A stretch of 64,000 bases of DNA, taken from the NCBI GenBank assembly GCA_964496435.1, contig CAZBZP010000013.1:1-64000 (forward strand), in the 5' to 3' direction. Below, piece by piece: positions 27,808 through 36,823 of this stretch (positions within the stretch are counted from its first letter, which is position 1; each line of letters opens with the position of its first letter). The DNA is from Berkiella sp964496435. GTDB lineage: Bacteria; Pseudomonadota; Gammaproteobacteria; Berkiellales; Berkiellaceae. The notes under the pieces are model-generated. The model was not told where the DNA came from. It searched no databases and worked only from the letters and a program-made list of their open reading frames with translations. A program made the position numbers and the translations under genes.

Positions 27808-28905
27808 ATGCCAATAAATAACAGAGATTCTTTTTGGAATTCAATAAACGCTTTTCGTGAAACAGTGAGAAATCAAGTAAATCAGAGCATTGAAGTTATG
27901 CGCCAGTTTCCGCAATGGGCCAAAAGTGCGCTGAGTGGCATCACAACAACGATTAAGCAGGGCATGCAATGGTCTTATCAAATGCTCATCAATTTGCCAC
28001 AAATGCTCAGACAAGTCTTTTCAACATTAAGAGAAAAATTGGGGCAGGGCTTTTTGTTTGGGGTGCGTTTTATGCGCTGGTTGGGGAGTATCATTGTTGA
28101 AGCCCTCAGAAACCTTCCTGAAATTTTCCGTGAGCTTTATAACCTCATGCCGAGTGTGCTCAGATTTTTTAAAGATAGTTTTATTAGCATAGCAAGAGGT
28201 CTGAAAAACAGTGCTATTGGCATTGCAAGAGCGATAAAGCATGTTGTGATGAATTTGCCACATTATGCAAACCGTCTTTTAGAGATGGCAAAAAATGCGC
28301 TGATTTTAGCAAAAAATATTTGCATTTACTTATATCATAATGCCATCCCCTTATTAAAGCGTGGCTTGAATATCCTGAAAAATGTACTTGATACTTCTGT
28401 TCGTGCCCTCATTACATTTAGCAAATGGTCAATAAAAGCTTTAAGCAAGCGTTTGTTGCTTGGCTTAGGCATGCTCTTTGGCATCAGTTCGGTTCTTGTT
28501 GAAGGTATGGCTGGTGTATTCAATAGATTCATAAGCAATACCTTGGGTTATGATCTTGCTAATAACAATGTCGCGAACAGCTTGCAAACCATTTTGAGTG
28601 GAGTGCTAACGGGTGCTTTAGTGCTTGGCGCACTTAGTTATAGTTTCATCACCGTAGCTTTATTATTTCCATTGTCATTGTTACATCACGAAGAGGCTGC
28701 AAGGGAGCAGGGAGAGCATGTTGAAATGCTACCCCCCGCTCAAATTGATGTGCAAGACCAAGATGAAGCTGATGAGGTGGATGAAATCCTTTCTCAAAGA
28801 CAAGCGCCTGTTGTTCATCAGTTTGAGGACGAGCGTGCGCAAAATGATGGGCAAGCACAACAGGCTCAAGCTCAAGCGCGACTTTACGCAAGAGCGAACA
28901 TTTAA
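27808..28905 (+). CDS. Membrane-associated helical protein, tandem paralogue A
   Basis: 365 aa. The first ~230 residues are a run of amphipathic helices with a loose period marked by NLPQMLRQVF, NLPEIFRELY, NLPHYANRLL. Then comes the block KRLLLGLGMLFGISSVLVEG shared with its neighbour, two hydrophobic segments (~260-305) and a polar acidic/Gln-rich tail. No family recognised. Start: the ATG at 27808 with GGAG upstream; the frame extends to 27739 but without a good site. The paralogue next door (28958) has the same plan, so this pair arose by tandem duplication. Possibly a secreted protein that inserts into host membranes (inference only). Confidence 0.75.
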   Translation: MPINNRDSFWNSINAFRETVRNQVNQSIEVMRQFPQWAKSALSGITTTIKQGMQWSYQMLINLPQMLRQVFSTLREKLGQGFLFGVRFMRWLGSIIVEALRNLPEIFRELYNLMPSVLRFFKDSFISIARGLKNSAIGIARAIKHVVMNLPHYANRLLEMAKNALILAKNICIYLYHNAIPLLKRGLNILKNVLDTSVRALITFSKWSIKALSKRLLLGLGMLFGISSVLVEGMAGVFNRFISNTLGYDLANNNVANSLQTILSGVLTGALVLGALSYSFITVALLFPLSLLHHEEAAREQGEHVEMLPPAQIDVQDQDEADEVDEILSQRQAPVVHQFEDERAQNDGQAQQAQAQARLYARANI

Positions 28906-28957
28906 AAACGGTTGATTCACATTCATATCATAAATGTCATTGAAGTGAGAGGTACAA

Positions 28958-30049
28958 ATGGCAATCCAGGACATGAATTCCGTATGGCAATATATGGAAT
29001 CCTTTAGAGTATACTTTAAAGCGCTTGCATCAAGCAGTTTAAAAACTATCGCTGAATATAGCGCTTACTTTAAAACCCAAATTTTCTATTATGCTGCGCA
29101 AACCCAAGTATGGTTGGCCAGTGCTTATGCTTATATTAGCCTTGGTTTTAAATATGCTTATGATGGGTTATTTGCTTTTATTCAAAATTTGCCCTCAATG
29201 GCAAAATATGCATGGGATAAAGCAATCCATTGGCTGATCCAAGGTTTTCATTATGGTCAACGCTTCTTAAGATTTATGCTTGATGTCGCAGAAATCATTG
29301 TAAAAGGTTTGTGGAATAGAATATGTATCATTGCGGAATTTCTTTATAACGAAGTACCCAAACTCCTGGGACAATTCATTAGAAATATTCCCTATTATTT
29401 AAATCAAACCTGGTTGTTGATAAAAGATTGTGCATTGGCGATAAAAGACACCGTCATCAAGTTATATGAACTGGCTTTACCATTTGTAAAAGCTTTTTGG
29501 AATGCATTTACAGATTTTATCTCAAGGCTGGCAACGCATGCATTTGAAGCAATCAAAATGCTATTTACAGCTGTTGCCAAAAGAATTTTTATGGGTATTG
29601 GTATTATCTATGGGATCAGTTCGGTTTTAGTAGAAACCCTGGGTTATGGATTGAATGCTTTAACAATGAAGGCATTCGGGCTTAATCTTGCCCATTCTGC
29701 TGCTTTTGCTGCTGTTCAAACAGGGCTCAGTATTGCACTTGCCAGCGTTGCCACCGCAGCTATTGCTTATTACAGCTATAAAGCGGTTTGCTACTTATAT
29801 AGAGCGGCAAGGGAAAGCATTCATACGCTACGCCAACAGATACCATTGTTGCAGCAACGCATTCAAAGGCAAGCACAACCACAAGTAGATGCTCAAGCTC
29901 AAAATACGATAGCGCATGAAGAACAAGCGCGCGCTTATCTACCTGCGCAACAACACAGCAGAAATCAAGCAAGACAGCAAAGGCAAGAAACACAAGAAGC
30001 ACAAGTGCCTAGACGTAGTGCGAGATTGGCAAATTTACGTGCTGCCTAG
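28958..30049 (+). CDS. Membrane-associated helical protein, tandem paralogue B
   Basis: 363 aa, 52 bp after paralogue A. Same architecture: N-terminal amphipathic helices with NLPSMAKYAW, EVPKLLGQF, NIPYYLNQTW at similar places, the shared RIFMGIGIIYGISSVLVET block, hydrophobic segments (~245-275), and a Gln/Ala/Arg-rich tail ending PRRSARLANLRAA. The basic RRSARL end could be a nuclear-type signal or simply a disordered tail. AGAGGT precedes the ATG. Function unknown. Confidence 0.75.
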   Translation: MAIQDMNSVWQYMESFRVYFKALASSSLKTIAEYSAYFKTQIFYYAAQTQVWLASAYAYISLGFKYAYDGLFAFIQNLPSMAKYAWDKAIHWLIQGFHYGQRFLRFMLDVAEIIVKGLWNRICIIAEFLYNEVPKLLGQFIRNIPYYLNQTWLLIKDCALAIKDTVIKLYELALPFVKAFWNAFTDFISRLATHAFEAIKMLFTAVAKRIFMGIGIIYGISSVLVETLGYGLNALTMKAFGLNLAHSAAFAAVQTGLSIALASVATAAIAYYSYKAVCYLYRAARESIHTLRQQIPLLQQRIQRQAQPQVDAQAQNTIAHEEQARAYLPAQQHSRNQARQQRQETQEAQVPRRSARLANLRAA

Positions 30050-30055
30050 CTTGCC

Positions 30056-32059
30056 TTATTTGTGATCCTCACCTATCAGCAAGATTTTCTCAGCATGCTC
30101 AAGATGTGAAAGCTGCCCATAAAGCACTATCACATCACCAGCATGTAACTTGAAATTAGGTGGGGGCTCGACAATTCTTTCTAAGCCTCTGCGTATTGCC
30201 ATGATTTTTATTTTGATATCAATCAAATTCAAGTCAATGATAAAATGATTAACGGCAAAGGCTTCATCAGGTAATTTGACTACATGCAGCCCTTCTTTGA
30301 GGGCAATATCTTCCTCAAAGGTGGCACTTTCCAAGCCAGGAAAGACCATTCTTAATAACACATATCTTTTTTGTCTGCTTTGATTTACCCATTCATTCAC
30401 TTTTTCAGGAAGCACATTCATCATTAATAGGATATGGGATGAAATCATTAAGGAAGTTTCAAAAATTTCAGGTATAACTTCAGTCGCGCCTTTTTCATAA
30501 AAAAGGTTAGTTTCAGCATCATCATGACATCTTACAATAATGGGAATTTTCTCATGATGCTTTCTTATCAGTTCAATGATATTGGCTGTTATCTGCGGGT
30601 TAATAAAGCCTATAATGATAGCTCTGGCATGTTCAATATGGGCATGCTGTAAATTTTGATAATCTGTTGCATCGGCATAGAATACATTGTCACCAGCTAG
30701 ACGGGCGTTTCTTACACGCAGGGGATCTAAATCAAGGGCAATATATTGAAGATTTGCTTTGTCTAAAAATCGCGCAATATTTTGTCCCACACGGCCATAT
30801 CCACATAGCAATATATGGTCCTTCAAGGTTTGATTGGCAGTTTTGAGACTGTCTTCATCATCTGCGGCTAACTTTTTGTCTCGTATTTTTAATACCTTTA
30901 GTATGGCGTGTTGATGTTTAATCACCAGCGGGGCAAGGAGCATACTAAATAACAAGGCAGCTAATATTACCTGACCATATTCATCGGGAAACAAACTAGA
31001 TTCTAAGGCAATGTTGAGTATGACAAAGCCAAATTCGCTACCTTGGGCAAGAATTAATCCTGTTTGTAAGGCAGTGTATTTTGATCTTGTAAAGAAAAGC
31101 CCTAATACAGATATTAAAAGTACTTTGAAAAAGACCAAGGCAACAAACATCAAAAGGGTCCAATTCCATGCCGTAATCATCGTCGTGGTATTAAACTGCG
31201 TGCCTACTGTGATAAAGAAAAAGCCTATCAATATATCTTTAAAGGGACGGATATCTGTTTTGATTTGATGTTTAAACTCAGTTTCACCAAGCACCATGCC
31301 GGCTAAAAATGCACCTAATGTATAGGACAAGCCTAATGAAGAAGTAATACCTGCACATAGAAAAGTAATAAAGAGAATCATGAGCGTAAAAAGCTCAAGT
31401 GAATGATTGCTGGTGATCTTATAAAAAAGCGGTTTAAGGACTTTTGTACCCACAAAAATCAAAAGGGTAATAGCAATAGCACCTTTAATTAATGCCAAGC
31501 CAAATAAGCTGCTTAAGGGTTGAGTCTGTGTTGACTCCAAAGAGGGTAATAAAATTAAAATTGGAATTACCGCTAAATCTTGAAATAACAAAATACCTAA
31601 GGCATGTTGCCCAGATGGGTTATTAATTTCGCCTTGCTCCGTTAATTGGCGCAGTACAATCGCGGTGGATGACATTGCCACTATAGCGCCCACAATAAAG
31701 GATTGAATGAGCGTAAGCTTGAAAACCAAGCCTAATGCCATGGTCAGCAAAATACTGAAGATCACCTGTGTGCTGCCAAAACAAAACACATCCTTTTTCA
31801 GTTGCATTAATCTGGGAAGCGAAAATTCCAGGCCTACGGTGAACATGAGGAATACAATGCCAAACTCAGCAAGTAATTTTATTGCATCTGAACTCGTTAA
31901 GAAGCCAATTCCAGAGGAACCAGCCAAGATCCCAACCACGATATAACCTACTAAAACCGGTATTTTGATGCGCTGACAGAAAGCTGTCACAAAGATACTG
32001 AGTGTTAATAAAAGCAAAATGCTGCTGAATAGATTAAGTGTCATTTCTTCAATTTGCAT
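30056..32059 (-). CDS. CPA2-family cation:proton antiporter with TrkA-N/TrkA-C domains (KefB/YbaL-like)
   Basis: 667 aa. The first ~385 residues contain about 12 membrane helices of the CPA2 exchanger fold (GYIVVGILAGSSGIGF; GAIVAMSSTAIVLRQL; YTLGAFLAGMVLGETEF). An RCK/TrkA-N nucleotide-binding domain follows (LLCGYGRVGQNIARFL; loss of the second potential glycine not seen), and a TrkA-C domain is at the end (residues ~575-660). Known relatives extrude K+ or Na+ in exchange for H+ under cytosolic ligand control. Start could also be the ATG five codons later. Transcribed away from the cyd operon. Confidence 0.9.
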   Translation of the reverse strand: MQIEEMTLNLFSSILLLLTLSIFVTAFCQRIKIPVLVGYIVVGILAGSSGIGFLTSSDAIKLLAEFGIVFLMFTVGLEFSLPRLMQLKKDVFCFGSTQVIFSILLTMALGLVFKLTLIQSFIVGAIVAMSSTAIVLRQLTEQGEINNPSGQHALGILLFQDLAVIPILILLPSLESTQTQPLSSLFGLALIKGAIAITLLIFVGTKVLKPLFYKITSNHSLELFTLMILFITFLCAGITSSLGLSYTLGAFLAGMVLGETEFKHQIKTDIRPFKDILIGFFFITVGTQFNTTTMITAWNWTLLMFVALVFFKVLLISVLGLFFTRSKYTALQTGLILAQGSEFGFVILNIALESSLFPDEYGQVILAALLFSMLLAPLVIKHQHAILKVLKIRDKKLAADDEDSLKTANQTLKDHILLCGYGRVGQNIARFLDKANLQYIALDLDPLRVRNARLAGDNVFYADATDYQNLQHAHIEHARAIIIGFINPQITANIIELIRKHHEKIPIIVRCHDDAETNLFYEKGATEVIPEIFETSLMISSHILLMMNVLPEKVNEWVNQSRQKRYVLLRMVFPGLESATFEEDIALKEGLHVVKLPDEAFAVNHFIIDLNLIDIKIKIMAIRRGLERIVEPPPNFKLHAGDVIVLYGQLSHLEHAEKILLIGEDHK

Positions 32060-32247
32060 CCTAAGGTGATAGTTAGCTTGTTAAGCAAATCAAATAGCAT
32101 TGTCACTTTGATTAAATCACGTGTTTTAATCTTTGAAAACTTACATTTGCTTTTAATCAGATCAATAGAGGTGTAAATTAGTTTATTATATTTACAGCCC
32201 TAGACTCAGATTGTGTTAGTGTTCTTGCAGTGATATAGTGAGTTTCT

Positions 32248-32418
32248 ATGAAAAAAAATTCACTTACTAGAAAACTAAGCGTTATCCTTTTTATAAAAGT
32301 AATCCTTCTCTTTTGTCTATGGAAAATCTGTTTTAGCCATCCTTTGTCAGTCAGTGATCGCCTTAATGGCATCAAATCAATTTATTCATCATCATCGGAG
32401 AGCCTGAATGGTCAATGA
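32248..32418 (+). CDS. cydP: CydP, small accessory membrane protein of cytochrome bd
   Basis: 56-aa single-span protein that fits the CydP pattern: basic N-terminus NSLTRKLSVILF, a hydrophobic helix IKVILLFCLWKICF, and the FSHP/SVSDRL segment. It sits directly upstream of cydA and overlaps it by 11 bp (stop TGA at 32416-32418, cydA ATG at 32408). CydP is a small accessory protein encoded with cytochrome bd oxidases in proteobacteria (family knowledge). Upstream purines (GTGAG) support translation. The gene was too short for routine ORF calling. Confidence 0.8.
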   Translation: MKKNSLTRKLSVILFIKVILLFCLWKICFSHPLSVSDRLNGIKSIYSSSSESLNGQ

Positions 32419-33985
32419 AACCGTCGTCGAACTGTCTCGACTACAATTTGCACTTACTGCCCTTTATCACTTCTTGTTTGTACCCTTGACCTTAGGTTTA
32501 GGCTTTATATTAGCCATCATGGAATCGGTCTATGTCTTAACAGGAAATGAAATATATAAGGACATGACTAAGTTTTGGGGCAAGCTTTTTGGTATTAACT
32601 TTGCCATGGGTGTTGCGACGGGGATAACGATGGAGTTCCAGTTCGGTACGAACTGGGCATATTACTCATACTTTGTAGGTGACATCTTCGGGGTGCCTTT
32701 GGCAATCGAAGGTTTTATGGCCTTCTTTTTAGAGGCAACACTCATCGGTTTGTTTTTCTTTGGTTGGGATAGGTTAAGCAAGGCCAAGCATTTAATGGTG
32801 ACATGGTTGGTGGCCATCGGGGCCAATATGTCGGCATTATGGATATTAATAGCCAATGCTTGGATGCAACATCCCATCGGCGCAGAGTTTAACTATGAAA
32901 CAATGCGTATGGAATTGTCTAGTTTTTCGGCTATCTTCTTTAATCCTGTTGCTCAAGTTAAATTCGTACACACTGTTGCTTCAGGCTATGTAACTGGCGC
33001 TATCTTTGTTTTAGGCATCAGTGCATATTACTTGCTTAAGCATCGAGACACCCACTTTGCCAGACGTTCATTTGCTGTTGCGGCAGGCTTTGGTTTAGCC
33101 TCCATTTTCTCGGTTATCGTATTAGGCGATGAAAGTGGTTACACCGTTGGTGAAATACAAAAGGTAAAATTGGCTGCCATTGAGGGAGAATGGGAAACAC
33201 ATGCACCACCAGCACCCTTTACCTTATTTGGGATCCCAAATGATAAAGAAAGACGCATGGATTATGCCGTTAAGATCCCTTATGCCCTAGGTATTATTGC
33301 GACGCGTTCTCTTGATAAACCGGTAATTGGTTTAAACGATCTCATGAAAGAGCATGAGGAGAAAATCAAACTCGGTGTCAAGGCGCAACACTTATTAGAC
33401 AAAATTAAAAAAACAAAAGAACCTAACCCAGCCTTAATCAAAGAATTTGATGAGCTTAAGGATTATTTGGGCTATGGATTGTTAGTTAAACGCTATTCAC
33501 CCGATTTGAACAAGGTAACAGAGCAAGATATAAAAATTGCAGCCTATCAAGGCTTCCCGCGAGTTGCTCCCATGTTTTGGTCATTTAGAATCATGGTGGG
33601 GTTGGGCTTTTCAATGCTGCTATTGTTTGTCTTGGCCTTTTATTTCAACATTAAAGGCAAATTACAACACCGTAAATGGCTGCTCCGTTTCGCCATCATC
33701 AGTATTCCTTTTCCTTGGATAGCGGCCGAATGTGGCTGGATAGTGGCAGAATATGGCCGTCAACCTTGGGCAATTGGTGAAATTTTACCAACCTATATGG
33801 GCGTATCAAGCGTCTCATCAGGGCAGGTGTTAACCAGCATCTGTGGATTTGTTTTGCTTTATACCTTGCTCTTTGTTGCTGATATATTTTTGATTGTTAA
33901 ATATGCGCGTTTAGGGCCCAGCGTGTTAGGCACAAAACGTTATCATTTTGAAAAAAATGAATTAGGAGCTGCCAATGCTACTTGA
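32408..33985 (+). CDS. cydA: Cytochrome bd ubiquinol oxidase subunit I
   Basis: 525 aa, normal length. N-terminal ELSRLQFALTALYHFLFVPL with the heme b595 His near residue 20, GMEFQFGTNW-type block (TMEFQFGTNWAYYS), the periplasmic Q-loop around residues 250-380, and the C-terminal EYGRQPWAIGEILPT signature. It binds hemes b558, b595 and d and oxidises ubiquinol with O2 in the inner membrane at low oxygen. In an operon cydP-cydA-cydB-cydX; overlaps cydB by 11 bp. Confidence 0.98.
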   Translation: MVNETVVELSRLQFALTALYHFLFVPLTLGLGFILAIMESVYVLTGNEIYKDMTKFWGKLFGINFAMGVATGITMEFQFGTNWAYYSYFVGDIFGVPLAIEGFMAFFLEATLIGLFFFGWDRLSKAKHLMVTWLVAIGANMSALWILIANAWMQHPIGAEFNYETMRMELSSFSAIFFNPVAQVKFVHTVASGYVTGAIFVLGISAYYLLKHRDTHFARRSFAVAAGFGLASIFSVIVLGDESGYTVGEIQKVKLAAIEGEWETHAPPAPFTLFGIPNDKERRMDYAVKIPYALGIIATRSLDKPVIGLNDLMKEHEEKIKLGVKAQHLLDKIKKTKEPNPALIKEFDELKDYLGYGLLVKRYSPDLNKVTEQDIKIAAYQGFPRVAPMFWSFRIMVGLGFSMLLLFVLAFYFNIKGKLQHRKWLLRFAIISIPFPWIAAECGWIVAEYGRQPWAIGEILPTYMGVSSVSSGQVLTSICGFVLLYTLLFVADIFLIVKYARLGPSVLGTKRYHFEKNELGAANAT

Positions 33986-35114
33986 TTATGCAACACTCAA
34001 AATTATCTGGTGGTGCTTCATCACCGTACTTTTTGCCGTATTCTTTGTGCTAGGTGGTAGAGACTTTGGGGTCAATATCCTGCTGCCCTTTGTAGGCAAA
34101 ACGGATGATGATAGACGGTTGATTATCAATAGCATGGGGGCTACTTGGGAAGGTAATCAGGTGTGGTTTATCACCGCAGGTGGAGCCGTGTTTGCTGCCT
34201 GGCCGATGGTTTATGCCACAGGGTTTTCAGGCCTTTACTATGCTTTATTTTTAGTTTTAATTTCCCTCATTTTGCGCCCACCAGGAATGGATTTTCGTAG
34301 CAAAATGAAAAGCCAGGCTTGGCGCTCCATGTGGGATTGGGCATTGTTTATCAGTGGTTTTGTTCCTGCCTTAGTATTTGGCGTTGGTTTAGGTAATTTA
34401 ATGTTGGGGATCCCATTTGATTTTGATGACATCCTACAATCTCACTATCATGGCAGCTTTTGGGCTTTATTGAATCCTTTTGCTGTCTTATTTGGTTTAT
34501 GTTCAGTTGCCATATTAATGTTGCAAGGTGGCGTTTATTTACAAAAGAAATTAATTGTTGATTTCACAGAGACATTAAAAAGAATCAATATCATTGCCGC
34601 TTTGGGCTTTGTTACTTTGTTTGTGCTTATTGGCATTTGGATAGCTTGGGGTGTGAATGGTTTTCAAATAGAGACTATTGGCAACCTGCAGGATAATTTG
34701 ATCCCAGTGCACAAGCAGGTCGCTGTTATGCCAAAAGCGTGGCTAAAACACTACCATGAATTTCCGCTGTTATGGTCACTGCCGATTTTGGCCGTGATTT
34801 GCGCTTTGGGCGCTGCAATCTCCTCAGCCAAAGAGTGGTGTGGTTGTGCGGTGTTTTTAAGTTCATTAACTATTATTTTAGCGCTACTTACTGCGAACGT
34901 AGCTATGTATCCCTTCATTTTGCCTTCATCTGTTAACCCAGATCACAGTCTTACTTTATGGGATTCAGTCTCTAGCCATCGTTCCTTACAATATATGTTT
35001 TGGGTAGCGGTTTTCTTTTTGCCTATCATCACTTTTTATACCTCTTGGGTATACAAAGTTATCAGCGGTAAAATGGAAGTAAAAACAACATTGAATAAGC
35101 CTGAAGCTTACTAG
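33975..35114 (+). CDS. cydB: Cytochrome bd ubiquinol oxidase subunit II
   Basis: 379 aa, eight to nine membrane helices, with the family blocks GRDFGVNILLPFVGKTDDDRR, TWEGNQVWFITAGGAVFAAWP near the N-terminus and PFILPSSVNPDHSLT near the end. Partner of CydA in the bd oxidase. Starts within the 3' end of cydA (11-bp overlap) and is followed 8 bp later by cydX. Confidence 0.98.
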   Translation: MLLDYATLKIIWWCFITVLFAVFFVLGGRDFGVNILLPFVGKTDDDRRLIINSMGATWEGNQVWFITAGGAVFAAWPMVYATGFSGLYYALFLVLISLILRPPGMDFRSKMKSQAWRSMWDWALFISGFVPALVFGVGLGNLMLGIPFDFDDILQSHYHGSFWALLNPFAVLFGLCSVAILMLQGGVYLQKKLIVDFTETLKRINIIAALGFVTLFVLIGIWIAWGVNGFQIETIGNLQDNLIPVHKQVAVMPKAWLKHYHEFPLLWSLPILAVICALGAAISSAKEWCGCAVFLSSLTIILALLTANVAMYPFILPSSVNPDHSLTLWDSVSSHRSLQYMFWVAVFFLPIITFYTSWVYKVISGKMEVKTTLNKPEAY

Positions 35115-35122
35115 GAGGCCTT

Positions 35123-35227
35123 ATGTGGTATTTTACTTGGATATTAGGTGTTTTGTTTGCATGTTCATGCGGCATTATCAATGTGGTGTGGTTAGAACAT
35201 GAGCATCTATTAGAAGAAGATGAATAA
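35123..35227 (+). CDS. cydX: CydX, small subunit of cytochrome bd
   Basis: 34 aa, one membrane helix. The sequence begins MWYFTWILGVLFACSCGIIN, matching the CydX signature (WYFxWILG, then LExE; here WLEHEHLLEEDE). An AGGAGG Shine-Dalgarno lies 4 nt upstream of the ATG, right after the cydB stop. CydX stabilises the heme-d site of bd oxidases. Too short for automatic calling. Confidence 0.95.
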   Translation: MWYFTWILGVLFACSCGIINVVWLEHEHLLEEDE

Positions 35228-35265
35228 ATAATAAAAACCATAATAATAAAAATAGGGAGAGGATA

Positions 35266-36114
35266 ATGGCAATCAAAGGTGTTCAATCGCATCAAAGGAT
35301 ACAGTTCAGTCCCGAGTACATATCTTTAATTGCCTACCTCAATCCTGAGAACCCAAGAAAAACCGATCATGAGTATAGAGCATTCGCACTTTCTGCGCTA
35401 AGCGATGATGAATTTACTGTTCTTATGGCAATGCTTAAAAAAACGCATATCGATAAGCTTGATTTACAAATTGAGTCTATAACAACAGAACAGGCCTTAG
35501 CCTTATTAGAAATAACACTGAGTAATAAACAACTTGTTTCAAAGCACATGAAATTGGGGCAAGCTTTTGAACTAAGAGAAAATATTCAAAGTGATGATCC
35601 TGAAGTGCTGCTAAACAATTTGCTCAGCGTGCAACTGCCCAGTGCATCACAGCAAGAGTCTGAGAAAATTGGGCAGATTATGAATATCAGTGCTGCCAAA
35701 GTATTTGAGCTAGACATCAAAGACATCCCTGTGGGCTGTATCTTGTATGTACTTGCCGTAATAGGTATGCATCCCTTTGTCACTCATATTGATATTAAAA
35801 TGCCGCTATATAATGTCGATAACCTGAGTACTTTAAGAGAATTTTTGAAAAAACCAGTCAGTGAACAAGCCCCACTTGCAAGCCAAGAAGAAGATATGTC
35901 GGTCATGTTTGCTAATATGTTAACGATAGCTCAAGCTGATTTGGCAGAAATCAGGACAGCGGCGAGCGAGGCAGCAACCTCAATATATGATAGAGGAAGA
36001 AGCTTTCTAAGTGCTTATATTAGTCCTGTGGTTCAAGCCATTAGGGATGATCTTAACGGGGCGATGGAGCTAGATGAACCTGATACAAGGCAGGATGCGC
36101 GGCCAACAATTTAG
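35266..36114 (+). CDS. Hypothetical protein, cytosolic, unknown family
   Basis: 282 aa, soluble, no signal peptide. Contains a short leucine-rich-like repeat pattern (LSDDEFTVLMAMLKKTHIDKLDLQIESI ... VIGMHPFVTHIDIKMPLY), suggesting a degenerate LRR-type solenoid, then a helical acidic C-terminus. Strong GGGAGAGGATA precedes the ATG. It is 38 bp behind cydX, but its composition and content do not suggest a role in respiration; an effector-like orphan is possible (inference). Confidence 0.7.
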   Translation: MAIKGVQSHQRIQFSPEYISLIAYLNPENPRKTDHEYRAFALSALSDDEFTVLMAMLKKTHIDKLDLQIESITTEQALALLEITLSNKQLVSKHMKLGQAFELRENIQSDDPEVLLNNLLSVQLPSASQQESEKIGQIMNISAAKVFELDIKDIPVGCILYVLAVIGMHPFVTHIDIKMPLYNVDNLSTLREFLKKPVSEQAPLASQEEDMSVMFANMLTIAQADLAEIRTAASEAATSIYDRGRSFLSAYISPVVQAIRDDLNGAMELDEPDTRQDARPTI

Positions 36115-36249
36115 GTAGGAAGCTGGGCGCTTCAAGAAATAGAATGATTATTTTGTTCCTTACGGCCGCTCAGCGTTTAAGCATATCATGCTGGGAAGAT
36201 TGTAGTCGCTTCGCATGCTATTCCTTGCAAACAAATTCATGAGTTATCG

Positions 36250-36786
36250 TTATCTTATCAGCCCTGCTTCTCGTAATGCTGCCGTAATACCAAGTGTTCG
36301 CATATTATCCATCTTTTCTGGATAAAGCTTGCCATCCAGGTGATCAATTTCATGCTGTATAATTCTGGCTTCAAAACCTTGAACGCGTTTTTGAAAAAAC
36401 TCACCCTTTTCATTTTGTGCTTTAACTTCAATCCACTCATGTCGTGGTACTAGGCCACGCACTTCAGGCAAGCTTAAACAGCCTTCATAAAGATAGACAA
36501 TTTCATTACTTTTAGCGACATACTCTGGATTGATCATTAAGCAAAAGGGAACCGGATCTTGATCAGGATAGCGGGGATGGCTGGTATCAAAACCATAAGT
36601 TAAGAGTCGATAGTTTAAGCCAATTTGTGAGGCTGCTAAACCAACACCTTTGCAAGCTTTCATGGTCTCAAAGAGATCTTCAACCATATGCTTGAGCTCT
36701 TCGCTGCCAAACAGGCTTTGTGGCAAGGGGATAGTCACGTGCCTTAATTGGGGTATACCAGCTAATACAATATTTCTAATAGCCAT
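36250..36786 (-). CDS. def: Peptide deformylase
   Basis: 178 aa with the three PDF motifs: GVGLAASQIGL (GxGxAAxQ), EGCLSLPEVRG (metal Cys) and QHEIDHLDG (HExxH, two metal His and catalytic Glu). Removes the N-formyl group from nascent proteins using Fe2+. Slightly longer than E. coli Def with a different N-terminal region, so it may be a second, non-essential-type deformylase. It lies 37 bp downstream of the pump 2 permease gene, likely co-transcribed by read-through. Confidence 0.95.
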   Translation of the reverse strand: MAIRNIVLAGIPQLRHVTIPLPQSLFGSEELKHMVEDLFETMKACKGVGLAASQIGLNYRLLTYGFDTSHPRYPDQDPVPFCLMINPEYVAKSNEIVYLYEGCLSLPEVRGLVPRHEWIEVKAQNEKGEFFQKRVQGFEARIIQHEIDHLDGKLYPEKMDNMRTLGITAALREAGLIR

Positions 36787-36823
36787 TTAACAGCCTTTAT
36801 TCTTAGTTGCTCGAAAGCCTAAA

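Noticed and set aside
32109..32119. TGATTAAATCA palindrome as an FNR site upstream of cyd
   Set aside because: FNR sites need four bases between the half-sites; here the geometry differs and the first T is missing, so it is not called.
36250..36440. Overlapping minus-strand 60-aa frame inside def
   Set aside because: Shadow of def in another frame; def has all catalytic motifs.
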